From the NCBI GenBank assembly GCA_020638155.1, contig JACKJB010000002.1, forward strand, positions 1-64,000: a DNA stretch of 64,000 bases, in the 5' to 3' direction. The translations under genes were made by a program, and so were the position numbers. Below the pieces are notes generated by a model. The model did no database searches. It had not been told where the DNA came from and saw only the letters and a list, made by a program, of their open reading frames with translations. The stretch comes from Rhodospirillales bacterium (lineage in GTDB: Bacteria > Pseudomonadota > Alphaproteobacteria > Micavibrionales > Micavibrionaceae). The first letter of the stretch is position 1. Every line of letters starts with the position of its first letter. Shown here piece by piece: positions 18,233 to 25,045 of this stretch.

Positions 18233-19615
18233 ATGCCAAGCCTGAAACTTCACAATACGCTGAGCGGTGAAAAAGAAGAGTTTATCCCGGTCGATCCGGA
18301 TCATGTGCGGATCTATGCCTGCGGCCCGACGGTCTATAGTTACGCTCACATTGGTAACGCACGGATGGCGGTGGTATTCGACCAGCTCGCCCGGCTGCTC
18401 AAAAGGCTGTATCCGAAAGTGACGTATGCTTCGAATATCACCGATGTCGATGACAAGATCATGGCGGCGGCGGCGCAGAGCGGCGAGGATATCGGTGAGA
18501 TCACCCGCAAATATACCCGCATCTATAACGAGGATATGGCGGCGCTGGGCGCGGGCGCGCCGGACATCCAGCCGCGCGCGACCGAGCATATTGACGACAT
18601 GGTGGCGCAGATCGGATCATTGATCCGGCATGGACACGCTTATGAAGCGGACGGGCATGTGCTGTTCAGCGTACCGTCTTACCCGGCATATGGCCGGTTA
18701 TCACGGCGCAGCCGGGATGAGCAGGTGGCCGGGGCGCGGGTCGAAATTGCACCTTACAAAAAAGACCCGGCGGATTTCGTGTTGTGGAAGCCGAGCAGCG
18801 ATGACCAGCCGGGCTGGGACTCGCCGTGGGGCCGGGGACGGCCGGGCTGGCATATCGAATGCTCGGCGATGAGCGAGCGGCATCTGGGCCTGCCGTTTGA
18901 TATTCACGGCGGCGGGGCGGACCTGAAATTCCCGCATCATGAGAATGAAATCGCGCAAAGCTGCTGCGCGCACGGTCATGAAGACGATGTGACGGCCTTT
19001 GCCAAATACTGGATCCATAACGGGTTCCTGACGGTCGAAGGCGATAAGATGGCCAAATCGGTCGGCAATATCCGGCTGGTGCATGAGCTTTTGGATCAAT
19101 ATTCCGGCGAAGTGCTGCGGATGACGTTATTATCGGCGCATTACCGCCAGCCGCTCGACTGGTCGGTGCAGGGGATCGATAATGCGCGGGCATTTTTGGA
19201 CCGGCTGTATCATATTCTTGAAGATCTTGAAGATGTTCCGGCAGCAGATAATGGCGCGCCGCCTGAAGAAATTTTAGAGGCGCTGTGCGATGATTTGAAT
19301 ACGCCCAAGGCGTTTGCCGTCCTGAATGCGCTGGCGAAAGAAGCGGCAGCGGCGCGCGATCCTAATGCGAAAACGCATTTGCTTGCCGCCGGGAAGCTGC
19401 TCGGTGTCCTGGAGCACGACCCGGCGCAGTGGTTTGGCTATGGCGCGGCGGAAGATGTCGATGCAGCGCAGGTCGAAGCGCTTCTAACCGAACGGCAGGA
19501 AGCCCGCGCGGCGAAGGATTTTGCCCGTGCCGATGCGATCCGCGATGAGCTGGATGCGATGGGGATCGTGATCGAGGATACGCCTGCCGGGCCGAAATGG
19601 CGTCAGGCGGGCTGA
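18233..19615 (+). CDS. cysS: Cysteinyl-tRNA synthetase
   Basis: Class I aminoacyl-tRNA synthetase charging tRNA-Cys. It has the HIGH-type motif in YAHIGNAR, the KMSKS-type motif as KMAKSVGN, and zinc-site residues in GWHIECSAM and the HHENE segment. The start at 18233 (MPSLKLHNTL) is chosen because AAGGAAACG lies directly before it, giving 461 aa; a longer frame to 18068 runs into folE and is rejected. It is the last gene before a dispersed palindromic repeat. Confidence 0.97.
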   Translation: MPSLKLHNTLSGEKEEFIPVDPDHVRIYACGPTVYSYAHIGNARMAVVFDQLARLLKRLYPKVTYASNITDVDDKIMAAAAQSGEDIGEITRKYTRIYNEDMAALGAGAPDIQPRATEHIDDMVAQIGSLIRHGHAYEADGHVLFSVPSYPAYGRLSRRSRDEQVAGARVEIAPYKKDPADFVLWKPSSDDQPGWDSPWGRGRPGWHIECSAMSERHLGLPFDIHGGGADLKFPHHENEIAQSCCAHGHEDDVTAFAKYWIHNGFLTVEGDKMAKSVGNIRLVHELLDQYSGEVLRMTLLSAHYRQPLDWSVQGIDNARAFLDRLYHILEDLEDVPAADNGAPPEEILEALCDDLNTPKAFAVLNALAKEAAAARDPNAKTHLLAAGKLLGVLEHDPAQWFGYGAAEDVDAAQVEALLTERQEARAAKDFARADAIRDELDAMGIVIEDTPAGPKWRQAG

Positions 19616-19660
19616 GCTTTTTAACCACAGAGACACAGAGTATACAGAGGATCATAGTGG

Positions 19661-19745
19661 CGTCATTGCGAGCGTAGCGAAGCAATCCAGAGCTGTCTGG
19701 AAAGTTACTGGATTGCTTCGTCGGCGTTGCCTCCTCGCAATGACG
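19661..19745. repeat. Dispersed palindromic repeat, copy 1
   Basis: An 85-bp element with ends CGTCATTGCGAG and CTCCTCGCAATGACG and an inner inverted pair AGCAATCCAG / CTGGATTGCTTCG, so it can fold as a long hairpin. Two more copies occur at 37774-37866 and 39484-39567. It lies between the convergent cysS and an unknown gene, next to a CCACAGAGACACAGAG stretch (19624-19639), which looks like another common dispersed motif. Non-coding here. Confidence 0.85.
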
Positions 19746-19764
19746 GTTTTTTGTGGTGAAAATC

Positions 19765-20457
19765 TTACCGGGCCAGCAGGACGCGGTAATAGATGAATTC
19801 GTTATCGCCGGTTTCTTCGAAGCAGCCTTCATGTTTGCTGACCAGCGCGGTGTCTTCGTCTCCCACTGTTGTCGGTGCGCCGAACGGGGAAGCGGCCGGT
19901 TTAAAGAAAGCGGATTCATCGATATCGGCATCTGTCGGCGGTGCCCCGGCAGGGTTGGTGACGCCGAGCATATCATTCAGCCGGGTGCAGACTTCTTCGC
20001 GCATATTGGCAATAATCATCAGCAAATCAGAGCAGCTATCACCGCCGCAGGTCGCGCCGACTCCTTCGATTTCGTTATCGGACAGGAACAGATATTCTTC
20101 AGTCCCGGTGGTGGTGGCCTGTTCGGGCGGATCGCTGTAGACGACGGCACCGCCGGCGGGGTTGAAGATTTCATTGCCCGGATCATTGTTGTACGTGCCG
20201 TACGCGCCTGAGGAGATAAACGGATTGGCAAAGCTCAGCGCGGTTTCCGGGGTCCCGCGCAGGCGCAGCATGGTGACGGCTTTGGACACGGTATCGCTGT
20301 AGGCGATAATGTCCGTAGCCAGCAGTTCCTGGCGTTCTTCGCTGAGCGAAGCGATCGAGTCGCGTCCGCCTTGTGCCACCGCATAAGACAGCGCCGCCAG
20401 CAAGGCGATACAGATGAAAATATAAAAGAATACGTTGCCGCGCTCAGAAGTTCTCAT
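19765..20457 (-). CDS. Unknown protein with N-terminal membrane anchor
   Basis: 230 aa. The N-terminus MRTSERGNVFFYIFICIAL begins a single hydrophobic segment (about residues 9-29) preceded by a short positively charged stretch, like a pilin-type or signal-anchor start, but the Glu5 of true type IV prepilins is not present. The rest is a soluble, probably periplasmic domain with Cys pairs (CGGDSC and later Cys). I do not recognise the family. A minor-pilin-like or pseudopilin-like role is only a guess. Confidence 0.75.
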   Translation of the reverse strand: MRTSERGNVFFYIFICIALLAALSYAVAQGGRDSIASLSEERQELLATDIIAYSDTVSKAVTMLRLRGTPETALSFANPFISSGAYGTYNNDPGNEIFNPAGGAVVYSDPPEQATTTGTEEYLFLSDNEIEGVGATCGGDSCSDLLMIIANMREEVCTRLNDMLGVTNPAGAPPTDADIDESAFFKPAASPFGAPTTVGDEDTALVSKHEGCFEETGDNEFIYYRVLLAR

Positions 20458-20496
20458 GACGGGTATTGTAGCGGAATTTAGGCGTGTGCAAAGCGT

Positions 20497-20916
20497 TTAA
20501 GACAGAAATTGCTTAAATTCGTCTTCGTTGGATTTAGGGATATGGGCCGGGATATTGGCGATGCCCGCGGCGGCAAGCAGCAGGAAAAGCGCCCGGCCGG
20601 AGCCGATTTCAATATTTTCGATCAATCCGATGCCGAGGACCGGTTTTTCGAGTTTTTGCCCGCTCTGGATTTTTTCCAGCGCGGCGTCATATTTGGTCTG
20701 CTCTGTTTCGGATAGCTCGTCCCGGCTTTTCATGCGGCCGTCGGGGAGCATCCATTCAAAAGCATATAGCGAGCTTTGCCAGCTTTTCAGCACTTTCGCC
20801 GTATCGACCGTGACATCAAGGTAATGGTCGCGGCGGTCCCTGATCGCCGGGTTATCGGTGAACTCAAGCTTTTCGAAGCTGGCGTTGTCCGCCATGATGT
20901 TTTTAGCTGTTGTCAT
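20497..20916 (-). CDS. Unknown 139-aa protein
   Basis: No family recognised. Start candidates are the ATG at 20916 (used here), the ATG at 20895 and a GTG at 20937; none has a strong ribosome-binding site. The sequence is soluble except for a mildly hydrophobic stretch, ALFLLLAAAGIANI, near the C-terminus. It lies 40 bp downstream of the membrane-anchored unknown gene's start, both on the minus strand, so they may be co-transcribed. Confidence 0.7.
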   Translation of the reverse strand: MTTAKNIMADNASFEKLEFTDNPAIRDRRDHYLDVTVDTAKVLKSWQSSLYAFEWMLPDGRMKSRDELSETEQTKYDAALEKIQSGQKLEKPVLGIGLIENIEIGSGRALFLLLAAAGIANIPAHIPKSNEDEFKQFLS

Positions 20917-21002
20917 TGTAAAGATCGCTCTTGCCACAACCGGTACACAATGCCAATTTATAAGGAAATTGGGAAAGAAATCGTTAAAACGGTAAGGAAA
21001 AC

Positions 21003-21191
21003 ATGACCATTAAGCCTCCCGAGACAATCATTGTCGATGACGATACCGATGAAGTGCGCTGTGATGGCGGCGGCGGGGCGCTGGGGCACCCGGTGGTCTG
21101 GTACAGTTTTGATCGCAGCGATATCGTCGAATGCGGTTATTGCGACCGGGCCTTTGTCAAAAAGCGGGCTAAAGGCAAAAAGACGGCCTAG
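21003..21191 (+). CDS. NDUFS6-like zinc-finger protein (zf-CHCC)
   Basis: 62 aa with the ligand set Cys20, His29, Cys44, Cys47 (CDGGGGALGHP then CGYC). This matches the small alphaproteobacterial zinc-finger proteins related to mitochondrial complex I subunit NDUFS6. An AAGGAAA site lies directly before the ATG. The role is probably in or near respiratory complex I, inferred from the family. Confidence 0.88.
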   Translation: MTIKPPETIIVDDDTDEVRCDGGGGALGHPVVWYSFDRSDIVECGYCDRAFVKKRAKGKKTA

Positions 21192-21216
21192 GCCCTGATC
21201 CCAGACTTTCCTGTTC

Positions 21217-21246
21217 TTGATCGGCTCCTGTTCTGCGCTATATAAT
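21217..21246 (+). promoter_or_regulatory. Candidate promoter for hsp20
   Basis: TTGATC at 21217-21222 and TATAAT at 21241-21246, separated by 18 bases, lie about 70 bases before the hsp20 start. The -35 end reads CTTGA, which would also suit a heat-shock sigma factor, but the -10 looks like the housekeeping type. Confidence 0.5.
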
Positions 21247-21315
21247 GAAAATACGGTGCTGCCTTGCGGGCCGTGATTATAGACTTGCTCAGACACCAAA
21301 GAGGAGTTGTTAGCG

Positions 21316-21792
21316 ATGAATACGCGTTTATCATTATTCGATCACCCTTTTTTCCTGGGGTTCGATCAGTTTGAACGGGATTTTGACCGGATCAAAAAAT
21401 CAGCCGAAGGCTATCCCCCTTATAATGTCGAACAGACCAGTGAGAACGGCTTGCGGATTACGCTCGCGCTGGCCGGGTTTACGCTGGCCGATCTTGCGGT
21501 GGAGCTGGAAAACAACCAGTTGACGATCCGGGGCCGTCAGCAGGAGGAGAGCGGGCGGGTTTACCTGCATCGCGGGATCGCGGCGCGGCAGTTCCAGCGC
21601 AGCTTTGTGCTGGCCGACGGGATCGAGATCAAGGGCGCAGTGCTGGATAACGGATTGCTGCATATCGATATGGAGCGCAAAGTGCCGGAAACCGGGGTGC
21701 GGAAGATCGAAATTTGCCAGTCCGATACGGATTCGCGTAAAGTAATGGAAGTGCAGAACGGTCAGGAGGGGGTAAAAAATGACAGAGCATAA
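21316..21792 (+). CDS. Small heat-shock protein, Hsp20/IbpA family
   Basis: Alpha-crystallin-type holdase that binds unfolding proteins. The 158-aa protein has PPYNVEQ and an alpha-crystallin core with LALAGF and the beta-strand pair around GRQQEESGRVYLHRGIA, FQRSFVLADG. The start at 21316 is preferred to a TTG at 21307 because GAGGAG at 21301-21306 is spaced 9 bases from this ATG. It overlaps the following DUF1150 gene by 14 bp. Confidence 0.93.
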   Translation: MNTRLSLFDHPFFLGFDQFERDFDRIKKSAEGYPPYNVEQTSENGLRITLALAGFTLADLAVELENNQLTIRGRQQEESGRVYLHRGIAARQFQRSFVLADGIEIKGAVLDNGLLHIDMERKVPETGVRKIEICQSDTDSRKVMEVQNGQEGVKNDRA

Positions 21793-22021
21793 TCAGGGAC
21801 ACAGGGATACGGTCGCCGCTATGCTGCGGAACTTATCACATCAGGATTTTAAGGATTTCGGTACGGAATTAATGGCTTACGTGAAGCCGGTGCAAAAAGA
21901 CGGCCGGGCCGTTTACGCGCTTTATGCGGCGGACGGGAAATTGCTCGGGGTACAGGACAGCGCGTCACTGGCCGTGGCTATGGGGCGGCATAACGGGTTG
22001 GAGCCGGTTTCGGTACAATAA
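21779..22021 (+). CDS. DUF1150 family protein
   Basis: 80 aa, resembling the DUF1150 proteins encoded next to hsp20 in many alphaproteobacteria; the central YVKPVQKDGRAVYALYAADG and LGVQDSASLA segments fit. The AGGAGGGGG site at 21763-21772 lies inside hsp20, and the 14-bp overlap implies coupled translation. Function unknown; an accessory role for the heat-shock protein is inferred from linkage. Confidence 0.85.
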   Translation: MTEHNQGHRDTVAAMLRNLSHQDFKDFGTELMAYVKPVQKDGRAVYALYAADGKLLGVQDSASLAVAMGRHNGLEPVSVQ

Positions 22022-22040
22022 TCATTACTATACAAACAAT

Positions 22041-22511
22041 TTAAGCGGCCAGCCGCTGGCCCGCGACCCCTGTCAGCAGGGCGCGGATGGCGTCGGCGGA
22101 ATCCGTGCTGCGCAGGGTGCGGCATAAATCGGGATTCCTGAGCAGCCGCGATAAGCGGGCAAGGCGCTGCAGATGCACCGGGCCGTCGGTTTTGGGGGAC
22201 AGCAGCAGGCAGATCAGGTCCACCGGCATCCTGTCGACCGCGTTATAATCAATGGCCTGCGGCAGGCGGGCGAATTGAATGTAAGACGTATTAAGCCGGG
22301 CTGTCGTTAGCTGCAGGATCGCTATGCCGCCGCCGATGCCGGAGCAGGGGGCGCGGTTTTCCCAGTTTTGCAGTCGTCCCATCAGCCATTTTGGCGGCAG
22401 GCCGGTATCGGCTCCCGCCTGCTCGGTTATCATTTGCAGGGCCTGTTTCTGACTGTTGGCTTTCAGGGTGGGCAGGACCGCGTCAATCGCGATCATATCT
22501 GGTCCTGGCAT
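22041..22511 (-). CDS. ptsN: PtsN-like EIIA(Ntr) domain protein lacking the phospho-acceptor His
   Basis: 156 aa, single PTS EIIA type 2 domain. In active PtsN the site reads GIGNGxAIPH, where His receives phosphate from NPr. Here it reads GIGGGIAILQ, so both Pro and His are replaced and the protein cannot be phosphorylated at that position. The rest of the fold, including LICLLLSPKTDGPVHLQRLARLSRLL, is well preserved, arguing against simple decay. An AAGGAA site precedes the ATG. It follows hpf, the usual rpoN-hpf-ptsN order. It may act as a constitutive non-phosphorylated regulator (inference). Confidence 0.85.
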   Translation of the reverse strand: MPGPDMIAIDAVLPTLKANSQKQALQMITEQAGADTGLPPKWLMGRLQNWENRAPCSGIGGGIAILQLTTARLNTSYIQFARLPQAIDYNAVDRMPVDLICLLLSPKTDGPVHLQRLARLSRLLRNPDLCRTLRSTDSADAIRALLTGVAGQRLAA

Positions 22512-22556
22512 TATTAAATTCCTTTTTTAAATTTATTATTTTCAATGCAGGAACGG

Positions 22557-22604
22557 TTAAAAGCGCCTCTTTGTTCCTGTTCAAACACTAACAGGCGCTT
22601 TTAA
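22557..22604. repeat. Inverted repeat between hpf and ptsN
   Basis: Perfect 12-bp arms TTAAAAGCGCCT (22557-22568) and AGGCGCTTTTAA (22593-22604) flank a 24-base loop that contains a second, competing pair (CCTGTT/AACAGG). It could work as an attenuator or mRNA-processing hairpin between hpf and ptsN. No clean T-run follows. Confidence 0.6.
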
Positions 22605-22625
22605 CGCGGGAATCTTAAAGAAGGG

Positions 22626-23246
22626 TTAAGCGGTCTTCGCTTCATCTTCCGGATCGATCCAGCCGATATTCCCGTCCGGGCGGCGGTAGATCATGTTCAG
22701 ACCGTTATGCTTGGCGTTGCGGAACAGCAGCGCCGTCTGGCCGGACAAATCCATCCGCATCACCGCGTCGGACACACTCATCGTCTGGATGTCGGTGGTG
22801 ATTTCGGCGACGATGACCGGATCTTCCCCATGTGGGATATCGCTGTCTTCTTTGACATCGTCCTGTTCAGGCGTTGCGGCCAGCGTGTAATCGCGGGCTT
22901 TGATGATTTCCGCTTCGGGGGTTTGCTCCATACGGTCGTGATGGTCGCGCAGGCGTTTTTTGTAACGGCGCAGCTGTTTGCCGACTTTTTCGGCGGCAGT
23001 ATCGAACGCGCCGTACGGATCGCCGGCCTGGCTGTCGGATAAAACCATGATGTCTTTGCCGACGCGAATCTGGATGTGGGCGCGGATTTGCCCGTGGCCG
23101 TGGCCTTCCTTGGCGAAGGTGACGGTGGCGAAGGTCGCGTGGTTAAAATATTTGCTGTTCAGGTCTTCGAGTTTTTCGGTGACATGGGTGCGCAGGGCGT
23201 CCCCTACATCCATCTGTTTGCCTTGAACTGTAAGCTGCATAGCCAT
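22626..23246 (-). CDS. hpf: Ribosome hibernation promoting factor, long form
   Basis: 206 aa, made of an N-terminal ribosome-binding domain (residues 1-110, with many basic residues after KVGKQLRRYKKR) and a C-terminal dimerisation domain (about 145-200, DLSGQTALLFRNAKHNGLN). The long form pairs ribosomes into 100S dimers during stationary phase. An AAGGA box precedes the ATG at 23246. It lies in the conserved rpoN-hpf-ptsN group, although here unrelated genes separate it from rpoN. Confidence 0.94.
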   Translation of the reverse strand: MAMQLTVQGKQMDVGDALRTHVTEKLEDLNSKYFNHATFATVTFAKEGHGHGQIRAHIQIRVGKDIMVLSDSQAGDPYGAFDTAAEKVGKQLRRYKKRLRDHHDRMEQTPEAEIIKARDYTLAATPEQDDVKEDSDIPHGEDPVIVAEITTDIQTMSVSDAVMRMDLSGQTALLFRNAKHNGLNMIYRRPDGNIGWIDPEDEAKTA

Positions 23247-23437
23247 AATTCCTTTTCTGATATTACGTTACAGGCGTTTTAGCAGGAATCCCGCCCGCCC
23301 GGCAAGAGGGTAATATATCCAAAACCCAGGCTTTTATTGTAGCGGTGATTCGGTTGAGAAAATTTTAACGCGGAAAACTTGCACCCGTTTTTGCATTATG
23401 TTAATTACAGGTAAATGTTTAAAAAAGGATTCATGTG

Positions 23438-23767
23438 ATGAGCGATCAACAAGATAAAGATGGTGATAAAGGGAAATTCTTAATCCGGGTTTTTCGTGAC
23501 GCGGACCAGCAGGAAGCCGATCCGGGTGAAGAATTTTATATCGATCCGCATAACCCAGAAGATATGGACCGGCTGAGCGCGGTGATGAAAGATATGGGCC
23601 GCTTCCAGCTTTCTATCGAGTTTGCGACGCTTACACAGGAACAGGAGCTGGGGGTTAAGGCGGCGATTGAACGGATATGGGGCAGTTCGGCAACGGAAGT
23701 CGTCGATATTTTTTCAAAAGAGAAGACTTTTGTTTTTGCGAGTAACGGCAAGCCCGATCTTAAGTAA
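23438..23767 (+). CDS. Unknown 109-aa protein
   Basis: Small, acidic, soluble protein beginning MSDQQDKDGDKGKF, with FYIDPHNPEDMDRLS in the middle and VDIFSKEKTFVFAS near the end. AAAAAAGGA lies 8 bases before the ATG at 23438. No family recognised and no signal peptide. It is divergent from hpf and lies just upstream of the structured RNA region. Confidence 0.75.
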   Translation: MSDQQDKDGDKGKFLIRVFRDADQQEADPGEEFYIDPHNPEDMDRLSAVMKDMGRFQLSIEFATLTQEQELGVKAAIERIWGSSATEVVDIFSKEKTFVFASNGKPDLK

Positions 23768-23781
23768 TTTATTCTAACGGT

Positions 23782-23810
23782 TTTTCTGAAACCATGATAT
23801 TCTGTATATA
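23782..23810 (+). promoter_or_regulatory. Candidate promoter of the structured RNA
   Basis: TATATA at 23805-23810, preceded by TG at 23803-23804, is a good -10. A T-rich TTTTCT at 23782-23787 lies 17 bases upstream as a weak -35. The predicted start, about 23817-23820, falls just before the first strand of the closing stem at 23823. Confidence 0.5.
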
Positions 23811-23817
23811 GACTGCT

Positions 23818-24046
23818 TTAATGGTGGTCTGGGGCATCGAAACCCCTTGTGCAAGCGGCTGGCATCAGCCGTCATTGGTGCGTCTCCTGACACTTGTGAT
23901 TGTCAATGCGTACCAAAGATGTCGCTTCTCGGTTTTGTCCGGGAGGTGGCAGCGTATGTCCAGGGCGTCAGCTTAAAGGTTGTCACGCCGTTTCTTGTAC
24001 AGCGGTTTCGAACTCCCGGTCACCAGAGGAAACTCTGGTGACTTTT
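23818..24046 (+). ncRNA. Candidate structured RNA (orphan riboswitch-like leader or stand-alone ncRNA)
   Basis: About 229 bases fold into a closed multi-branched structure. Closing stem P1: 23823-23834 with 24013-24024 (12 bp, one mismatch). P2: 23837-23844 with 24004-24011 (8 bp perfect). P3: 23848-23855 with 23994-24001 (8 bp, one wobble). Inside are four local hairpins at 23856-23871, 23875-23916, 23921-23950 and 23964-23989. The P1 3' strand shares six bases with a following terminator-like hairpin, so the two are mutually exclusive, as in a transcriptional riboswitch. I found no tmRNA, RNase P, SRP, cobalamin, TPP, lysine or c-di-GMP-I signature. 6S RNA cannot be ruled out. Confidence 0.6.
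24019..24046 (+). terminator. GNRA-capped terminator-like hairpin competing with P1
   Basis: A perfect 10-bp stem (24019-24028 with 24033-24042) closed by a GAAA tetraloop and followed by TTTT. It could end transcription before the secreted-protein gene. It also covers an AGAGGA box and a GTG codon at 24038 that could serve as an alternative start, so translational masking is the other possible role. The short T-run weakens the terminator reading. Confidence 0.6.
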
Positions 24047-24073
24047 CGATTGAAAAAGTTTGAGGAGTTTTGT

Positions 24074-24994
24074 GTGCAATTATTTTTTTATTTAAAAGAT
24101 ATAATCTTACCGCTACGGAACCGTGTTTTATTTGTAATATCCCAAAGCGTTGTTGTCGTGATTTTTACAGTCTTGCCCGCCTATGCTCAAATCAGCGCGG
24201 ACTGGAGTGCGGGCGGTGCCGTTGTCATTGGTCCTTCGGCAACGATGTGTGATGGTACGATTGAGGGAGCGATTCGCTGGAGCGACTCTAGTAACACTAT
24301 TGAGATGTGTGATGGGTTTGACTGGAAAAAAATCGTTGCCTCATCAGATACGGGAACGCCATCTACGCCACCGTCCAGCGCCGGCTACTTCGTTTTGACT
24401 TCTGGCAGCTGGGACGGAGATCTTAAAACGGCAGGCAGTGGCACTACCGGGTTTGATGGTGCAAATAGCCTGTGTCTGAACGATCTTACAAACAATGATT
24501 GGATGGGCAAATCTGATGCGCAAGCAAGAAGCATTCTAAACTCAAGCCATGTCAGAGCCTTTTTGTGTTACGGAGACAACAATACGACGACAGGAACCGG
24601 TCCTTATGTGTGCCAAAATCCGTTAGCGAGTACAGAGTATTACTTTGCCGTGTCCGGCGACAATACGAAAGGCGGTGCTTCGTTTACGGCTGATGGCAAT
24701 GGAAGCGGGCCGGCAAATACACAGAACTGGTCTGGCACTAATTATTTTGCTTCCGATACTCAGATATGGACGGGAAGAGGTTCTTATTCCGCATCTTTAT
24801 GGCATATTGGTGGTGAAACATGGAACTCACCGGCTTGCGATGTGGCATGGGATGGGTATGGGACACCGGGGGATAATCAGAATCCGGATTATGCGCGGTA
24901 CGGCTCTACCAATAATAACGATCAGAAAAGATGGGTCTTTGGTATACAGTCCTGCGCATCGGTATCGAAGTTAATTTGTATGGTGCATCCATAG
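24074..24994 (+). CDS. Secreted protein with Cys module and DUF1554-like domain
   Basis: 306 aa from a GTG at 24074, chosen because GAGGAG ends six bases before it and it begins a complete signal peptide ending VLPAYA-Q (cleavage near residue 38). A GTG at 24038 inside the upstream hairpin is an alternative. After the signal comes a short module (residues 59-86) with EGAIRW and CDGFDWKK, like the modules in the proteins at 35955 and 37744. Then follows a Cys-rich domain starting YFVLTSGSWDGDL, with GFDGANSLC and a C-terminal ICMV, resembling DUF1554-type extracellular domains. Probably cell-surface or periplasmic; function unknown. Confidence 0.8.
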   Translation: MQLFFYLKDIILPLRNRVLFVISQSVVVVIFTVLPAYAQISADWSAGGAVVIGPSATMCDGTIEGAIRWSDSSNTIEMCDGFDWKKIVASSDTGTPSTPPSSAGYFVLTSGSWDGDLKTAGSGTTGFDGANSLCLNDLTNNDWMGKSDAQARSILNSSHVRAFLCYGDNNTTTGTGPYVCQNPLASTEYYFAVSGDNTKGGASFTADGNGSGPANTQNWSGTNYFASDTQIWTGRGSYSASLWHIGGETWNSPACDVAWDGYGTPGDNQNPDYARYGSTNNNDQKRWVFGIQSCASVSKLICMVHP

Positions 24995-25045
24995 AACTAT
25001 CGTCAATGTATATTACCGACAGGTACTAGCGGTTTTTCGGTGTAA

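Noticed and set aside
19362..19976. Minus-strand frame spanning the end of cysS and the repeat
   Set aside because: It crosses the palindromic repeat and the cysS 3' end antisense, and has no ribosome site.
23818..24046. Assignment of the structured RNA to tmRNA, RNase P, SRP RNA or cobalamin riboswitch
   Set aside because: No tag-peptide codons, no GAGGAAAGTCC-type core, no GGAAGGAAGCAGCC-type SRP core, and no B12-box were found.
23900..24073. Coding extension of the secreted protein upstream through the RNA region
   Set aside because: The N-terminal part would precede and interrupt the signal peptide, and its sequence is that of the folded RNA. Starts at 24074 or 24038 are better.
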